A DNA stretch of 64,000 bases from UBA4582 sp047629195 (GCA_047629195.1 JBLHWY010000001.1:62001-126000), one strand, 5' to 3'. Shown: positions 1 through 9,029, numbered from the stretch's first letter. Notes: generated from the letters alone by a model not told the origin. Program-made: numbers and translations.

Positions 1-608
1 CGTTGATAATGTTGAGTGTGATATCCAGCAAAGTTGTCCCAATTCGTTCGAGTCAATATGCCTTTTTTCCCTGTGTGAGGGTTAGGCACCTGGGACATAA
101 TGAGCTTTTCCTTCGGTGTTCCTTCGGACCACGTGATATTGAATGCGGCAATTTGTGGGTAAAAGATCATCTCGGAATAGTCGGTAATATGGTCGTGAAC
201 CCACCAGGCCAATGCAGTCCAATCACCGGTAGCGTCATAGAAATCAATAAATGAGTTCACGACGATGCAGGCTGTTGCACCTAGTTTTCCCTCTCGATCT
301 TTTACATCCCAAATATGTCGGGCGTAATTCTTCTCATTGCTTGCGCAGTTGTAATTCTTTTCGTTGCCGATTTTATTGATCGCCGATGAACGATATGCCG
401 AGCGAATGCTTATCTTTCCAAGAGATTTTTGCATGGGTTCGAGTATGTTTTCACAGAGACCGCGTCCAGCTGCTATGGCAATTTCTGGGCTATCTGGAAT
501 ATTTGCGATTCCTTCTAATTCTGCAATTTCCGAATGCAGAAATTCGCGTAGGAAAAAGCTTTTTGAAAGTCTGGTCCTGCCGAGCTTTTCTAGCGTGCGT
601 AGATGCAT
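1..608 (-). CDS. Peptidase M15-like protein, cut by the left window edge
   Basis: Reading the minus strand from the ATG at 608 gives about 202 codons without a stop, running off base 1, so the C-terminus is missing. The residues near 70-104 (SAYRSSAIN, then RHIWDVKD with His98, Asp101 and Asp104) and the later WWVHDH near 135-140 resemble the arrangement of Zn-binding M15 D-Ala-D-Ala carboxypeptidase/endolysin-like proteins, in a variant with HIWD in place of the usual HxxGxAxD. The N-terminus (SKSFFLREFLHSEIAELEGI) is typical of the helical start of such proteins. The start follows a TAGG sequence and lies 11 bases beyond the stop of the broken crotonase gene, so the two may have been co-transcribed. 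The protease role is inferred; a non-catalytic member is possible. Confidence 0.6.
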   Translation of the reverse strand, partial: MHLRTLEKLGRTRLSKSFFLREFLHSEIAELEGIANIPDSPEIAIAAGRGLCENILEPMQKSLGKISIRSAYRSSAINKIGNEKNYNCASNEKNYARHIWDVKDREGKLGATACIVVNSFIDFYDATGDWTALAWWVHDHITDYSEMIFYPQIAAFNITWSEGTPKEKLIMSQVPNPHTGKKGILTRTNWDNFAGYHTQHYQ

Positions 609-618
609 GATAAATGAC

Positions 619-1398
619 CTAATGAAAGTTTGGCGGGCGTTTTTCTAAAAATGCTATAATTGCTCCCTTCGATTCGTCCTCACCCATAGATTCAACGAGA
701 TATTTGGCCTCCAGCGCGAGGCTTTCAGAGAGTCCTTGGCCTAGTACTCTGGTGCAAATTTATTTTCATTCGTCCTAGCGCTTGAGTGGGTTCCGATGCG
801 ATTCTTCGGGCGTAGTCAAAAGCCTGTTCACAATACCCATTTGCATCGCATCGGATGCATTGATTCTTTCTGAGAGGTAAAACAGCTCTTTTGCTTGTGC
901 AAGGCCGACAAGTCTGGTTAGAAACCAACTGTTGCCATAGTCTCCGGGTAATCCGATATTGACGAAAGCCGTGGTGATAAATGCATTCTCTGATGCGACT
1001 CTAAGATCACAGGCGAGTGCAATGGATAAACCGGCACCAGCTGCGGCGCCAGGTAGCGCAGCGATTGTTATTTTAGGATGCTCATGAAGCCGCTGGGTTA
1101 AAGTTTTCTGGGCGTGTGTTAGCTGGTCAACTCTCTTTTGTTTAGTCGAAATTGTCCTGGAAGACCCGCCACCCATACCTGTAACGTCTCCTCCGAAGCA
1201 AAATGCATCTCCGGAACCGGTTAGCATGATGCAACCAATCTGATCGTTGTCTTCTAGGTCGAATAAGATCTGCTTTAATGCTGGCGTTAGAATGTCGCCG
1301 AGGACATTTTTTTTATGTGGGTTGTTGAGCGTAATAGTTGCAACGCGCTGATCGATGCAGCAAAGCGGTTCTTCAGTACCGGTATCGACGTTGATCAT
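619..1398 (-). pseudogene. Enoyl-CoA hydratase/isomerase (PaaG-like), frameshifted
   Basis: The start ATG at 1398 has a good AAGGA site. The frame gives a clear crotonase-fold protein: TGSGDAFCFGGDV and GAAAGAGLSIALACDL for the oxyanion region, then AFVNIGLPGDYG, where the Asp matches the catalytic Asp of PaaG-type isomerases. The frame breaks after MQMGIVNRLL near 820-840. The sequence resumes in a second frame (EQAFDYARRIASEPTQAL) and breaks again near 745-752. The typical crotonase ending AFLEKRPPNFH is in a third frame, with its TAG at 619-621. Some residues between MGIVN and EQAF also look deleted. Two indels plus a gap suggest a true pseudogene rather than one sequencing error. The neighbouring HxlR and isomerase genes are broken too. 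Confidence 0.8.
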
Positions 1399-1505
1399 TT
1401 TTTCCTTAAGGCGCAGTTTTATTCATCTGGGTTTATAACAAAACTACTAATAGTTGCATAATAAAACTTGGATAATAGAATGCAAGAATGAAAAAAAAGT
1501 TTTGA

Positions 1506-1920
1506 CCATATAAGCTGTTCGCTAGCACAAACACTCTTGGTTATAGGGAGCTCTGGAGTCTGCTAGTCGTTCTTGATGCGTTCATGGGGTTTCATCGATT
1601 TGATGAATTTCAAAAAGATCTTTGCATCGTTCGAAATATACTTAGCGGTAGACTTGAACGACTAGTATCAGAAGGTATCCTCGAAAAGGTAAAGGGCGGT
1701 AGCGGCTATTTTGAGTATCGGTTGAACGAAAAAGGTGGTGAACCGCAACCGATATTGCCAAATGACAAGCGGCTGACATTTTGGATAGAAAGACGAGAAA
1801 CCGATCAAACAAATGGCGGTGCATGCGAAAGATGGGCGAATGTTGAGTTCTAGAGATGTCAGAGCGATCGTTGGTCTGGAATATCGTTTGCGCGCCTTGA
1901 ACATTAAGTTAACAACATGA
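1506..1920 (+). pseudogene. HxlR-family transcriptional regulator, remnant
   Basis: The reading frame after the TGA at 1503-1505 contains ELWSLLVVLDAFMGFHRFDEFQ, followed by NILSGRLERLVSEGILEKV and YEYRL-like FEYRLNEKG. This is the winged-helix core of HxlR regulators. There is no convincing start codon before the core; the first ATG in frame (1584) lies inside it. After about 1750 the frame loses similarity. A different frame then gives VHAKDGRMLSSRDVRAIVG, matching the usual C-terminal tail (xxDGxxLSPRDVRxxPG), ending at TGA 1918-1920. A lost start and an internal shift mean no functional regulator is expected. It lies divergent to the broken crotonase and may once have controlled it. Confidence 0.7.
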
Positions 1921-1960
1921 TGGAACCAGTGGTCTGTTGCAGAGACACTAAAGCAAGCAT

Positions 1961-2567
1961 ATGAAAGCTGAATTTCAATTTGATTTTGGCAGCCTTAATG
2001 CGTATTTGAGCCACCTCGTGATTCCGTTTATAGAATTGCGGACAGGCATAAAATTTGTATACGTACGGGTATTATTGGGTGGCACATTTAAGGCAACAAA
2101 TAATGTCTCACCCGCAGTCAGCATGGATGGCAAAAAAAAGCTCGTGTACGGTCAGATAGAAACAAAGCGTTTTCTTGCGAAACATGAGATAACGAGTTTT
2201 GTATCTAACCCTTTTTTCCCAGTAAACACGTTGCAGATAATGTGTGGTGCAATTTATGCTGGCCGTGAAGGTTTGCTCGGAAAGTATGTCGATGAGGTCT
2301 ACCGTCACATGTGGAGCGAGTCTAAGAAAATGGATGATTCTAAAGTCATTATAAAGGCGCTTAAGTTTTCTGGCTTTGATGTGGAAAAGTTTCTATTGGG
2401 CATTCAAGATCCAAGTGTGAAGCAAGGTCTTATCCAGAATACCAATCGCTCTGTTGAAATGGGGAGCTTTTGGCTCACCCACCTTTTTTGTCAACGGAGA
2501 TATTTATTTCGGCAAAGACAAGCTCACAGAAGTCGAGCAAGCAATACTTAATTTGTCGAGCTTGTAG
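1961..2567 (+). pseudogene. 2-hydroxychromene-2-carboxylate isomerase family, frameshifted
   Basis: The first 170 residues match the DsbA-fold/kappa-GST-like isomerase family that interconverts 2-hydroxychromene-2-carboxylate and its ring-opened form in naphthalene-type degradation. Landmarks are FDFGSLNAYL at the N-terminus, LLGGTFKATNN near 40, NPFFPVNTLQIM near 85 and HMWSESKKMDD near 115. After VEMGSF the frame goes wrong at a TTTTGG run (about 2467-2472). Removing one T restores GSPTFFVNGDIYFGKDKLTEVEQAI-type sequence and a stop at 2565-2567. As read, the protein ends in an unrelated tail at 2551. The indel sits in a homopolymer, so a sequencing error is possible. The downstream aminotransferase starts 13 bases later. 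Confidence 0.8.
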
Positions 2568-2579
2568 GATCAAAATGAT

Positions 2580-3770
2580 ATGAAAACAGAAATTTCTAGT
2601 CGTGATTTTGTGATGCATCTGAGTGAAAGGTCAAGAACGCTGGAAGTAAGCAAAATACGGGAAATTGCAGAACTTGGTCTTGGTGCATCTGACATCATTC
2701 CCTTGTGGTTCGGGGAGGGTGCCTGGCCCAGTTCGGAAAAATTTGTATCGGCAGCAAGCAAAGCACTTTCAGCTGGGGATCACTTCTATCAACCTAACAG
2801 CGGTAGTAAAAGTCTGAGGCAAGAGATCGTGCGCTACACGCATCGAATCTACCACGCTGAGATTGATATTTGCCGGGTCACCGTATCAGCTTCGGGAATG
2901 CAGGGGTTAGCACTTGTTGCACAGGCGATTGTCTCACCCGGAGATCGGGTCGTCGTGTTAGAACCTGGATGGCCAAATATCTCTCAAACATTTGAAATCT
3001 CTGGTGGTCATATTCATCGTGAAACATTGGAAGTTAAAGCTGGTAGTTGGCATTTTGATCTGGCTAAGATGCTGGTAGCACTAACGCCCGAAACTAAAGC
3101 TATTGTACTTAACAGCCCAAACAATCCTACTGGTTGGGTGATGTCAGGAGCAGACCAAGCAACGCTTTTAGCACACTGTCGTAAGTACAATATCTGGATT
3201 GTTTCAGATGATGTATATTCCCGTCTTTATGCCGATGGTAATAGCGCGCCCTCTTTCTTGTCGCTTGTTTCGGCAGACGATCTTTTCATTTCAATAAACA
3301 GCTTTTCGAAGGCGTGGTCGATGACGGGGTGGCGACTTGGATGGATAGTCGCGCCATGGTTCCTTGAGAATACCCTAGCAATGTTGTCTGAGTTTAATAT
3401 TGCGGGGCCACCTGGGTTTATTCAGAAAGCAGGTGAGGTTGCTCTAAAAGAAGGAGAAGAGGAATTGTCAGATTTGACCGAAAAACTTTCAAAGAGCTAT
3501 GCGCTGGCATCTGATCGTTTAAGGAATATGAGTAGGGTAAATTTCATCGAATCAAAAGGTGCGTTTTATTGTTTTTTTAGCGTGACTGAAGTTGTTGATA
3601 GCATGGCGCTCGCAAGTGAAATTCTGACTAACACCAGAGTTGGTCTTGCTCCGGGGATTGCGTTTGGTGCAGCAGGCGAAGGATACTTAAGGTTATGTTA
3701 CGCGCAGCCAGAGGAAGTGCTGAGTGAAGCATTTGACCGTCTCGAACCCTACCTAAATGTTCCCGTCTAA
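2580..3770 (+). CDS. Pyridoxal-phosphate aminotransferase, class I/II
   Basis: A 396-residue fold-type I aminotransferase that moves amino groups between an amino acid and a 2-oxo acid; the substrate cannot be read from sequence. Visible landmarks are the NSPNNPTG motif (about 178-185), Asp210 and Tyr213 for PLP contacts, and SFSKAWSMTGWRLGW (about 241-255), whose Lys244 should form the Schiff base. A C-terminal YLRLCYA supplies the carboxylate-binding Arg. Full length for the AspC/AlaT-like group, with no damage seen although the preceding gene is frameshifted. The ATG at 2580 has an AGGAT about ten bases upstream. It may be co-transcribed with the isomerase remnant. Confidence 0.88.
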   Translation: MKTEISSRDFVMHLSERSRTLEVSKIREIAELGLGASDIIPLWFGEGAWPSSEKFVSAASKALSAGDHFYQPNSGSKSLRQEIVRYTHRIYHAEIDICRVTVSASGMQGLALVAQAIVSPGDRVVVLEPGWPNISQTFEISGGHIHRETLEVKAGSWHFDLAKMLVALTPETKAIVLNSPNNPTGWVMSGADQATLLAHCRKYNIWIVSDDVYSRLYADGNSAPSFLSLVSADDLFISINSFSKAWSMTGWRLGWIVAPWFLENTLAMLSEFNIAGPPGFIQKAGEVALKEGEEELSDLTEKLSKSYALASDRLRNMSRVNFIESKGAFYCFFSVTEVVDSMALASEILTNTRVGLAPGIAFGAAGEGYLRLCYAQPEEVLSEAFDRLEPYLNVPV

Positions 3771-3797
3771 AAAACGAGTTTGTAATCTGTAGCTGAG

Positions 3798-5963
3798 TTA
3801 AGAAACTAGGTCATTTTGTAGTACGTAGCGAATTTGTTCAGCCAATTTATGAATCGTAAACGGTTTTTGTATGAATGCATGTTTACCGATCGATCCTGTG
3901 TACTCAGTACTAGCCTCAAGGCTATAACCGGAGATGAATATAGTCCTGGTGGGGCCGACGGTTTTGATGATCTGTGCTACTGCCTGAGGCCCTGATATGC
4001 CACCAGCCAACATAATGTCCGATATAATAAGGTCTATTTTTTGGTTGACACGGCCTGCTTTTCGGAATGCGTCGGCACCGTCAACTGCCGTCAGAACAGA
4101 ATAACCCAATGAAACGAGTGTGCTTGCCGTTATCTCTCTAACAATCTCTTCGTCTTCGATTAATAAGAGAGTTTCGTTGCCAGTCTTAATGCTCGTTTCT
4201 GTTTCTTCTTGAACCGCTTTTTCAACAACGGCACTTTCAGGAGACTCGGGGAAAAACATTCGGACTAAAGTGCCGCTTTCAGGCGTGCTCTCAATATGTA
4301 CATGTCCCCCCGTTTGTTTGAGGAAACCGTAGACCATACTCAGTCCTAACCCTGTTCCTTCACCGACACCTTTTGTTGTGAAGAAAGGCTCAAAGACCAG
4401 TTTTAGTATTTCAGGCGACATTCCCCTGCCTGAGTCAACGACCTTTACTTCGACATAGCTACCAGGTGTTAGTTCATCAAACCGGTGACCATCATCAATG
4501 CTTAGCGTTGTGTTTTGGCTGATGATTCGAAGTAGGCCTCCTTCCGGCATTGAATCTTTTGCGTTTAGCACAAGGTTAAGAATGACATTTTCTAGTTGTG
4601 CCTCATCGACATCGCTTAATTTTAGGTTGTTAGATAATTCAAATTTTAGATCGATCGCCCCACCAAGGCTTCGCTGCAAGATGTCTTCAATGCTGGTGAG
4701 TGTGTCATTGATATTGATCTTTTTGGGTTGCAAAACCTGTTGTCTAGAAAATGCGAGTAAGCGCTGGGTCAGCTGTGATGCGCGATTGATTATTTTGAGC
4801 GCCGATGCTTGATATTGTTCTGCTGAGTTTACTGGGTCTGACATTTGTTCGACATTTAGTTGAAGCGCGAGGAGTAGGTTATTAAAATCATGCGCGACCC
4901 CACCTGTTAATTGTCCGACAGAGTGCAATCTTTGAGATTGAACGAGTTCGGCCTGAACCTTTTTTCGTATCGTCAAATCCTGAATGTCAGCGAAAAATAG
5001 TGGCCGGACTTCTGATGAAATGTACTGTATTAGAACCTCTACCGGGTAACGCGTGCCATTTTTACGTATGTGGGTTGTCTCGAAGTTTATCGTCCTTTTG
5101 TCACCTGACACCAACGGCGCAATTAGCCCCTTGAATTCATACTCTAAAATGGTGGACTCTAGCTCCCAGGGTTTTATTTTGAGTAATTCATCCAAACTGT
5201 ACCCCAGATTTTCACGTGCTCCACGGTTAACGAGGGTGAAATTAAATGTCTTTGAATCGAAAAGGTATATTTCGTGGATTGCATCCTCAACGATTCGCCC
5301 AAGCTGGCTATTCAGGTGATCTTTGTTGACTCGATCGGTGATGTCTCGAGCAATACCTTCGATGCCTAGAATGTTTCCAGAAGCGTCATACCGGTATTTG
5401 GCGTTAGTTTCCACCAGCACTGATTGTCCATTCTTATGTTTTAAAGCGGCTTGAAATCCTTGTATTGATCCGCCATTGACTGATATCTCTTGCATGAATC
5501 GCTCCCGACCATCTGCTTCAGCGTAGAAAGAGGACATGAGTAAACCCTTCGACTCAGCTGCACTGTAACCTAGTAACAACATACAGGAATCAGAAATGAC
5601 TTCAATTTTCCCGATAGCATCGGTTACATAATAAACATCGATCATTGATTCTATTAGATGGCGGTATTCTAAACCTGACCTCCCTAGCTGACGAAATGTT
5701 CGTGAAATGATTAGCATTCCAACGAGTAGAGACAGAGAGATGAATAGTGCAATGAGTTCAGTAGCTAGATGAATAGGAGAATGTTGCTCGTTAAATGCAG
5801 CGTGGTAAAAGGTGATTGATCTGTGGATACCTATTAGAACTATGGCGCCGGGGATGAATAGCCATGCGGGTACCTTCTTAGTTAGAAAAATTAGTCTAAT
5901 GGCCGTTGCAGCAGCGCAGAACAGCAGGATAATAGACAGTCCGAGAATCGAGAGTGAAAGCAT
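3798..5963 (-). CDS. Membrane hybrid histidine kinase with two PAS domains and a receiver
   Basis: This 721-residue protein starts with about three hydrophobic segments (roughly 1-28, 33-50 and 66-88). A PAS domain follows (about 100-212, ending in EGIARDITDR) and a second one (about 222-335, ending in FADIQDLTIRKK). The kinase core has GVAHDFNNLLL with phospho-acceptor His358, the N box NVILNLVLNAKDSM (about 459-472), DSGRGM (510-515), EPFFTTK (525-531) and GTGLGLSM (536-543). A receiver domain occupies about 598-715, with LLIEDEE, phosphorylatable Asp649 and Lys700. This is the FixL-like non-canonical HisKA group. No separate response regulator lies nearby, so its output partner is unknown. 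The signal may be membrane-associated or redox-linked, but no haem or flavin ligand is recognisable. Confidence 0.92.
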   Translation of the reverse strand: MLSLSILGLSIILLFCAAATAIRLIFLTKKVPAWLFIPGAIVLIGIHRSITFYHAAFNEQHSPIHLATELIALFISLSLLVGMLIISRTFRQLGRSGLEYRHLIESMIDVYYVTDAIGKIEVISDSCMLLLGYSAAESKGLLMSSFYAEADGRERFMQEISVNGGSIQGFQAALKHKNGQSVLVETNAKYRYDASGNILGIEGIARDITDRVNKDHLNSQLGRIVEDAIHEIYLFDSKTFNFTLVNRGARENLGYSLDELLKIKPWELESTILEYEFKGLIAPLVSGDKRTINFETTHIRKNGTRYPVEVLIQYISSEVRPLFFADIQDLTIRKKVQAELVQSQRLHSVGQLTGGVAHDFNNLLLALQLNVEQMSDPVNSAEQYQASALKIINRASQLTQRLLAFSRQQVLQPKKININDTLTSIEDILQRSLGGAIDLKFELSNNLKLSDVDEAQLENVILNLVLNAKDSMPEGGLLRIISQNTTLSIDDGHRFDELTPGSYVEVKVVDSGRGMSPEILKLVFEPFFTTKGVGEGTGLGLSMVYGFLKQTGGHVHIESTPESGTLVRMFFPESPESAVVEKAVQEETETSIKTGNETLLLIEDEEIVREITASTLVSLGYSVLTAVDGADAFRKAGRVNQKIDLIISDIMLAGGISGPQAVAQIIKTVGPTRTIFISGYSLEASTEYTGSIGKHAFIQKPFTIHKLAEQIRYVLQNDLVS

Positions 5964-6129
5964 CGGCGAAGGCGTATTTTCTCTTATAGCTTCTATTGTG
6001 AGCTTTAGTTTTTGGCTTTACAAGTTATGTAAGCAGATTAATGAGTTATAAACCATCGCGTTTATCGTACAAAAAAACCTGATCAATGCAGCCAGAACTT
6101 TTAATTGTTAGAATCAAAGTTGACGCCAT

Positions 6130-6536
6130 TTGGCGCCATTTACTTTGGGAAGCCATGAAGACACGGTTCTTATACTCTCCACAAGTCGCAGTCTCCCGGA
6201 AGGCTATTTACAGTCAGTAGAATTAAGTGAGTTCAATCGGTTGTTATTCGTGAGCGGTCAAGTATCGGGGACAAAAGAAGGTGAAGTGTCGTCAAGTTTG
6301 AAGAACAAGCGGCGCTCTTACGGGAGAATCTAATTCATCAATTGGAGGCGGCTGAGATAACGGTAAAGAACTTGTTAAAGGTCAGTATATTCCTCGTATC
6401 TCGAACATACAATTTGAGAAATCGCGAGATTAGATAACATTATTTGGGAGATCACGCGTGAGCACAAACCGTCATCATTGCAGGATTTTTTGATGAGTCA
6501 TGGCTGCTTGAGATAGAAGCGATTGCAGCAGCATAA
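6130..6536 (+). pseudogene. RidA/YjgF-family protein, decayed
   Basis: Three pieces in different states add up to one RidA-like protein (enamine/imine deaminase family). The first piece reads LPEGYLQSVELSEFNRLLFVSGQ with TKEGEVSSS. After a one-base loss at about 6296-6302 a second frame gives EEQAALLRENLIHQLEAAE then ITVKNLLKVSIFLVS, and soon reaches a stop. The last piece reads LGDHA, an in-frame TGA near 6459, then TVIIAGFFDESWLLEIEAIAAA and a TAA at 6534-6536. The order and content match the full family length, so this is a complete gene that has taken several hits. No start codon can be assigned with confidence. Confidence 0.75.
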
Positions 6537-6563
6537 ATTGGATGTTAGATAAGGAATATATAA

Positions 6564-7304
6564 ATGCAAAGCCACGAAGTAGATTATGAAATAATTGGGC
6601 ATGACATTCAATTGGTCGAAATCGAACTGGATCCTGATGAGACTGTTGTAGCTGAAGCCGGCGCTATGGCCTATCTGGAATCTGATATCACATTTGAAAC
6701 CAGGATGGGAGATGGTTCGAGTGCGGAGGGTTTGGTCGGTAAGTTGTTCGGCGCAGGTAAGCGATTGATGACCGGAGAGTCACTATTTATGACGCACTTT
6801 ACCAATGATGGAAGTTCGAAGAGAAAAGTTGCGTTCAGCGCACCACTACCGGGCTCAATCGTGCCGATTGATCTTTCGGCAGAGGGTGGTGAAGTTATTT
6901 GTCAAAAAGATGCGTTTCTGGTTGCTGCAAAGGGTACGTCAATTAACTTGGCTTTCAGTCAGCGGATTGGCGCTGGTTTTTTTGGCGGAGAAGGCTTCAT
7001 TCTACAAAAGCTTGAAGGGGATGGGCTAGCATTTATCCATGCTGGAGGTACGTTGGTAAAGAAGCAGTTGAATGACGAGACATTGAGGCTAGACACCGGG
7101 TGTCTGGTCGCTTTCAGTCAAGGAATCGACTACGACATTGAGCTTGCGGGCGGTTTGAAAAGTATGCTTTTCGGTGGTGAAGGATTTTGTCTGGCGACGC
7201 TAAGTGGTACCGGCTCTGTTTGGATACAAAGCCTGCCGTTTTCCCGCCTAGTGAATCGAATTGTTGCCGCAATGCCACCGCCAGTAACACATGATTCAGA
7301 TTGA
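6564..7304 (+). CDS. AIM24 family (TIGR00266-like) protein
   Basis: A 246-residue protein of the AIM24/DUF124 family, a beta-rich trimeric fold of unknown biochemical role (the yeast namesake is mitochondrial). Landmarks are VEIELDPDETVVAEAGAMAYL near the N-terminus, the Gly-rich LVGKLFGAGKRLMTGESLFMTHF (about 57-79), IGAGFFGGEGFILQKLEGDG and the closing LKSMLFGGEGFCLATLSGTG. The ATG is preceded by AAGGAATATATAA, a good ribosome binding site. No signal peptide or membrane segment is seen, so it is probably cytosolic. It is followed after five bases by the end of a convergent crotonase gene. Family call is strong; function unknown. Confidence 0.88.
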   Translation: MQSHEVDYEIIGHDIQLVEIELDPDETVVAEAGAMAYLESDITFETRMGDGSSAEGLVGKLFGAGKRLMTGESLFMTHFTNDGSSKRKVAFSAPLPGSIVPIDLSAEGGEVICQKDAFLVAAKGTSINLAFSQRIGAGFFGGEGFILQKLEGDGLAFIHAGGTLVKKQLNDETLRLDTGCLVAFSQGIDYDIELAGGLKSMLFGGEGFCLATLSGTGSVWIQSLPFSRLVNRIVAAMPPPVTHDSD

Positions 7305-7309
7305 CCTTA

Positions 7310-8089
7310 TTAATTTGATTGCTGTTTCTTGCCGCGGGCGGTGACTTCTTTTCTTGCCGCCTCAACACTTTCTTTGCTGACTGACGAAGACTGTTCGGCT
7401 GAGCGTTTTGATTCCATTATTAGTGCTTCGCTGAAACTCATGCCAAAGCCTTCATCGATGACCCGTTTATAAGCTTTTAGCATGTGGGGTTGGCAGCTAG
7501 CCATATCCTCGGCAATTTTCAATGCGGCGGGTATAAGTTCTTCCGGGCTGTGTACGCTGTTAACAAGTCCCCAGCGTTCAGCGACTTCGGCGGTGACAAA
7601 GTTGCCCGTCAGTGAAACTTGTTTGGCTCGACTAATGCCGATCATTCTTGGTAGTCGTTGGGATAAGCCCCAGCCGGGCATAATGCCTACTCGCGCGTGA
7701 GTATCGGCAAACTTTGCCTCGGTTGATGCGATCAATACATCACACATAAGTGCTAACTCAAAACCACCTGTAATCGCAAAGCCATTGATCGCTCCGATAA
7801 TAGGCCATGGGTAGTCTGCCAGTACCTTTGCAAGATTTGTGGATACTTCTTGGCGACTCGGTATGAAACCTTTCTGGCCGGCTTCTTTCAGATCAATTCC
7901 TGAGGTAAATGCTCGGCCGGTACCCGTCAGTATTACCACTCGGATATCGTCTCGATGTTTTAAGCGTTCAAAAGTTTCTGCGAGTTTATTGCGGAGTTCT
8001 CTGTTTAGGGCATTCAAAGTCTCAGGACGGTTTAGTGTCACTATAGCAACAGCACCTTTTTCTTCTGTAATTACGATCGCATTAGACAT
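7310..8089 (-). CDS. Enoyl-CoA hydratase/isomerase family protein
   Basis: About 259 residues of crotonase fold. The oxyanion-hole segments are TGTGRAFTSGIDL and NGFAITGGFELALMCDV. The Glu in GGFELA matches the first catalytic Glu of mitochondrial hydratase, but the second Glu position is a His (FADTHARVGIMPG), so plain hydratase activity is uncertain and isomerase or another CoA chemistry is possible. The ATG at 8089 (MSNAIVITEEKG) is chosen over an upstream one because it has an AGGAA site and because the longer form would overlap the preceding hydrolase gene. It lies 37 bases downstream of that alpha/beta hydrolase on the same strand, so the two are a likely operon. Confidence 0.88.
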   Translation of the reverse strand: MSNAIVITEEKGAVAIVTLNRPETLNALNRELRNKLAETFERLKHRDDIRVVILTGTGRAFTSGIDLKEAGQKGFIPSRQEVSTNLAKVLADYPWPIIGAINGFAITGGFELALMCDVLIASTEAKFADTHARVGIMPGWGLSQRLPRMIGISRAKQVSLTGNFVTAEVAERWGLVNSVHSPEELIPAALKIAEDMASCQPHMLKAYKRVIDEGFGMSFSEALIMESKRSAEQSSSVSKESVEAARKEVTARGKKQQSN

Positions 8090-8126
8090 TGTTATTCCTA
8101 TTTGCGAATTAAGTGAAAATTGTGGT

Positions 8127-9029
8127 TTAAGGATGCACTCTTTGCGGACGTGAATGTCGCCATTCCGCAAGCAGAGTTCTTAGGCTGCTGACGAATGCAA
8201 GAGGCTGATCCAGAAATAAATGATGCTGGGCTTCTGGTATACCAACAAAGGGTACCGATTTGTCGAGCACTTCGAACATAAAGTCGGCAATTTCCTGTGA
8301 AAACAAGTAGCTATCTTCGCCATAGATAACGCCAACCCGACATTCTAGTTTTGCCAGATCTTCGTGCATATTATCTCCAAACTCGAATTTTTGAAACATG
8401 GTGTCGTCGAACTTCCAGGTCCAGCCATCGTCTACTTCCACAATGGAATGTCGTCCGATGTAATCGAGCAGGTATGCATTGTTGCAATCTTGTGGTGGCA
8501 TAAGTCTGAAACGGGCGAGGGCGGCTTCGAAGTTTTCATAAATTCTTTTTGCTTTGATGGGGGACCTTCTTGGGTCACGTTCCCACTCAAAATCGGGTGG
8601 GCGAACAGCGGAATCTACTAATACGATGCCTTCAAGCCTGTCTCGATAGAGCAAACCTGTTCTCAGGGTTATGTAACCTCCGAAGCTGTGCCCAACGATA
8701 ATAGTGTCATTGCCAAAACCTGCGTCGTCTGCTGCGGCATTTATCTCTCCGGCAAAGGCTTCGGTAGTGTACCGTTCTCGTTGTCCACTGTCGCCAGCGC
8801 CAGATAAGTCGATGGCTAGTACTTGGTAGTGGTCCATGAAGTAGGGGGCAAGGAATGTCCACCAATGTGCATGAGCGCCGTTGCCATGGACCAGTACTAA
8901 TCCTGGTTTGTTTGCGTCGTCACTCCAGAGTAGGTAGTGGATCTGAGTTCCGTCGCAATTGACGGTTTTATCCTTGTAGGGGACGGCCAAGGCTCTTTTA
9001 AACCAGCCCGGTTGTTCATTGATGATCAC
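8127..9029 (-). CDS. Alpha/beta-fold hydrolase
   Basis: A 300-residue single-domain hydrolase. The oxyanion motif is VLVHGNGAHAHWW (about 46-58), the nucleophile elbow is VGHSFGG (Ser about 116), and the catalytic His is in AQHHLFLDQP near 270. An acidic residue near EDSYLF could complete the triad. The lid region (about 145-215) is rich in charged and aromatic residues. The substrate is unknown: esterase, C-C hydrolase and epoxide-hydrolase-like activities all use this scaffold. No signal peptide. First gene of a two-gene unit with the crotonase that follows. Confidence 0.85.
   Translation of the reverse strand: MIINEQPGWFKRALAVPYKDKTVNCDGTQIHYLLWSDDANKPGLVLVHGNGAHAHWWTFLAPYFMDHYQVLAIDLSGAGDSGQRERYTTEAFAGEINAAADDAGFGNDTIIVGHSFGGYITLRTGLLYRDRLEGIVLVDSAVRPPDFEWERDPRRSPIKAKRIYENFEAALARFRLMPPQDCNNAYLLDYIGRHSIVEVDDGWTWKFDDTMFQKFEFGDNMHEDLAKLECRVGVIYGEDSYLFSQEIADFMFEVLDKSVPFVGIPEAQHHLFLDQPLAFVSSLRTLLAEWRHSRPQRVHP

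Noticed and set aside
3..648. Plus-strand frames at the left edge
   Set aside because: They are shadows of the minus-strand M15-like gene, which has coherent family motifs.
1584..1853. The 89-codon open frame as an intact small gene
   Set aside because: It starts inside the HxlR core and lacks the family's N- and C-terminal parts; it is better read as part of a pseudogene.
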